Assembly (NCBI GenBank): GCA_021772845.1
Contig: JAJFLF010000190.1
Span: forward strand, 1-6,740
Origin: Mariprofundus sp.
Lineage (GTDB): Bacteria > Pseudomonadota > Zetaproteobacteria > Mariprofundales > Mariprofundaceae
Length of the DNA: 6,740 nt
Direction: 5' to 3'
Position numbers and translations under genes: made by a program. The notes below the pieces were generated by a model, which saw only the letters and a program-made list of their open reading frames with translations, was not told the DNA's origin and searched no databases. Of this stretch, positions 5,031-6,740 are shown in pieces. The first letter of the stretch is position 1. Each line of letters begins with the position of its first letter.

Positions 5031-6740
5031 TTAATCGCCACCGTTCTCGTTTTGTATAGCACTCACAATCTCGTATCGGGGAGCCCCACCCATATTCTGC
5101 AGCTGCTCATTAATCTCTTTTTTAAGTTCGATCATTTTTAACTCACGTCCAACTGACATTTTCCGGAAGAGCTCCAGCTCATCAAATTTAACCTGTAGCT
5201 CCTGGGCCACCTGCTCTGCAACACCCTTGGCGCCAGATAGTTCATGTTGAATGCCCTTCAGATCAGTGATATCAACCTGCCAACCAAGGTAAGCTGGTTC
5301 ACCGTTATAATCGATGGACTGGACGCTAATCATAACATCTAGAATTTCACGGTTTGGCCCATAACTTTGCAACTCATAATGTTTAAGCACACCATCTCGA
5401 ACCATAAGCTCACGAATTTCACCCTGAACCTTTGGATCTACATAGTTATTCACCATGTCATCGCCAGCTTTCAAGCCAAACATCTCTGTAAAACGTGGAT
5501 TTGCGAACTGTAGAATACCATCAGCCGTGATACTTACGCCTACAGGGCTGGTATCGAGAATGGATTGTAACCTCTCACGTTCAACAACAAGGGATTCCTC
5601 CATCTGTTTTCGCTCAGAAACATCCAGGTGCACTCCGACGATTCGGGTTGCCATGCCATTGGCATCCCGTTCTGCAGCTTTACCAATATCCAGAACCCAC
5701 AGCCACTGACCATTCGCACTGCGCATACGAAATTCAGCTTCGTAGGTATCGGATTCCCCTTTAATATGCTTTTCTACTTCGTCCCAAACATTGGGTAAGT
5801 CTTCCGGGTGCACCAAAGCTGAAAATCGCTCGACAGTTTGACCGTACTTTTCATCTAACTCTTCTGGGGTATAACCCAGCATAGTTGACCAGATCTCTCC
5901 AGTAATCAGCTCTCCAGTATCGACTGTCCAATCCCAAAGCCCTGCATTGGCTCCTTTCAAAGCCCTATCCAGTCGCTCGCCCTGAACGCGAAAAGTTTCT
6001 TCCATATGTTTGCGCTCAGTGATATTGGTAGCAATGGCGATGTAGCTTTCCGGTATACCATCAATCCCGAGGAAAGGAACGATAGTATTATCTATCCAAT
6101 AGTGACGCCCATCTTTAGCTTTGTTCAACACTTCATCATGCCAAACATCTCCACGAGATATCACATCGAACATCGCTTTCCAAAAACTTTTTGGTTGCGC
6201 CCCCGAATTGAGGATGCGGTGATTCTGGCCAATAAGTTCTTCTTCAGAATAACCGGAGATTTCACAGAATTTTTTATTAGCGAATGTGATCGTTCCATTT
6301 ACATCAGTAATGGCAACAATGGCATGCTCATCCAGTGCGAGCTTCTGCTGCCTGATATCATGCAGTAACAATTCATTGGCTTGACTGGCCTCTTCGGCCG
6401 CTGCTCTGGCCTTTTCCATTCTGGTAGTCCGTTTATGGATGCGGCCAACCATCACATTAAAGGCTTGTGCAACCAGTCCGAATTCATCACTACGATCCAC
6501 TTTGATTTCTTGCGAATAATCTTCTTTAGCAATTCGCCGGGTTGCATCTTTGATATGCATTAATGGCCGGATAATTCTTTTTTTGAGCAGCGAAAATATA
6601 AATAATGAATACGCCATCGTGAAGAGGATCAAGATAATGATAACCATTGTGAGCGCCTGTTCTTGATCAATAGCATCTCTGATTTCGGTATTAGTTCTAG
6701 TGTCGACTAAGCCATAAAACTCATCAATAGCCTTCATAAT
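5031..6740 (-). CDS. HAMP and triple-PAS membrane sensor without kinase domain, 5' end outside window
   Basis: The frame is open to the right edge. Residues here count from the ATG at 6737, which is probably internal: only one membrane segment (about 30-50) precedes HAMP (51-103), whereas such proteins normally begin with a first membrane helix and a periplasmic domain, and residues 1-28 look like the end of that domain. After HAMP comes a coiled coil (104-135), then PAS1 (about 132-241), PAS2 of the PAS_3 fold (about 252-376), and PAS3 (about 385-494). PAS1 and PAS2 each end in an I/V-T/S-E-R-K linker. PAS1 carries H-R-I-L-N-S-G, a Trp at 199 and N-K-A-K-D-G, the pattern of Aer/NifL-like PAS domains, some of which bind FAD. 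The protein ends in a charged helical tail (about 500-568) with V-G-R-E-L-K-M-I-E-L-K-K-E-I-N and a P-R-Y. There is no HisKA, HATPase, GGDEF or methyl-accepting domain, so it presumably passes its signal by protein contact, most likely to the hybrid kinase of the same operon. The stop is 20 bp before the FIST start. Confidence 0.93.
   Translation of the reverse strand: MMKAIDEFYGLVDTRTNTEIRDAIDQEQALTMVIIILILFTMAYSLFIFSLLKKRIIRPLMHIKDATRRIAKEDYSQEIKVDRSDEFGLVAQAFNVMVGRIHKRTTRMEKARAAAEEASQANELLLHDIRQQKLALDEHAIVAITDVNGTITFANKKFCEISGYSEEELIGQNHRILNSGAQPKSFWKAMFDVISRGDVWHDEVLNKAKDGRHYWIDNTIVPFLGIDGIPESYIAIATNITERKHMEETFRVQGERLDRALKGANAGLWDWTVDTGELITGEIWSTMLGYTPEELDEKYGQTVERFSALVHPEDLPNVWDEVEKHIKGESDTYEAEFRMRSANGQWLWVLDIGKAAERDANGMATRIVGVHLDVSERKQMEESLVVERERLQSILDTSPVGVSITADGILQFANPRFTEMFGLKAGDDMVNNYVDPKVQGEIRELMVRDGVLKHYELQSYGPNREILDVMISVQSIDYNGEPAYLGWQVDITDLKGIQHELSGAKGVAEQVAQELQVKFDELELFRKMSVGRELKMIELKKEINEQLQNMGGAPRYEIVSAIQNENGGD

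Overview
The window reads almost entirely from the minus strand and encodes a bacterial signal-transduction cluster. It looks proteobacterial, probably an aquatic or marine gamma- or zetaproteobacterium. The reasons are moderate GC (estimated by eye at mid to high forties percent), strong AGGAG-type ribosome sites, a hybrid kinase of the HisKA-HATPase-REC-REC-Hpt type, a FIST protein beside a hybrid kinase, and tandem periplasmic SBP_bac_3 domains. The species cannot be named from the sequence.

Layout in the direction of transcription (right to left): (1) 6740-5031, a membrane protein cut by the window edge, with one transmembrane segment, HAMP, three PAS domains and a helical tail, but no kinase or other output domain. 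(2) 5010-3841, a FIST_N/FIST_C sensor protein 20 bp downstream. (3) 3848-1362, a soluble hybrid histidine kinase whose ATG overlaps the FIST stop codon by 8 bp, with two receiver domains and an Hpt domain. (4) 1361-1234, a 128-bp gap. It holds a 30-codon reading frame resembling the first residues of a response regulator, probably the remnant of a lost partner gene. (5) 1233-1, a secreted or membrane-anchored protein with a signal peptide and two tandem SBP_bac_3 domains, cut by the left edge. In this family arrangement it is usually the sensory half of a larger histidine kinase or GGDEF protein.

Genes 1 to 3 look like one operon that splits a phosphorelay over three proteins. A membrane PAS/HAMP sensor without a catalytic domain and a cytosolic FIST ligand sensor would both feed a kinase that has no sensor domain except an N-terminal coiled coil. 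The FIST plus hybrid-kinase pair recalls the known nosP/nahK and vpsV/vpsS gene pairs. The relay ends at an intact Hpt domain. No intact response regulator lies in the window, so the final acceptor must be encoded elsewhere, in keeping with the apparent response-regulator remnant. No RNA genes, insertion sequences, CRISPR arrays or convincing terminators were seen, and no gene-free stretch exceeds 300 bp.
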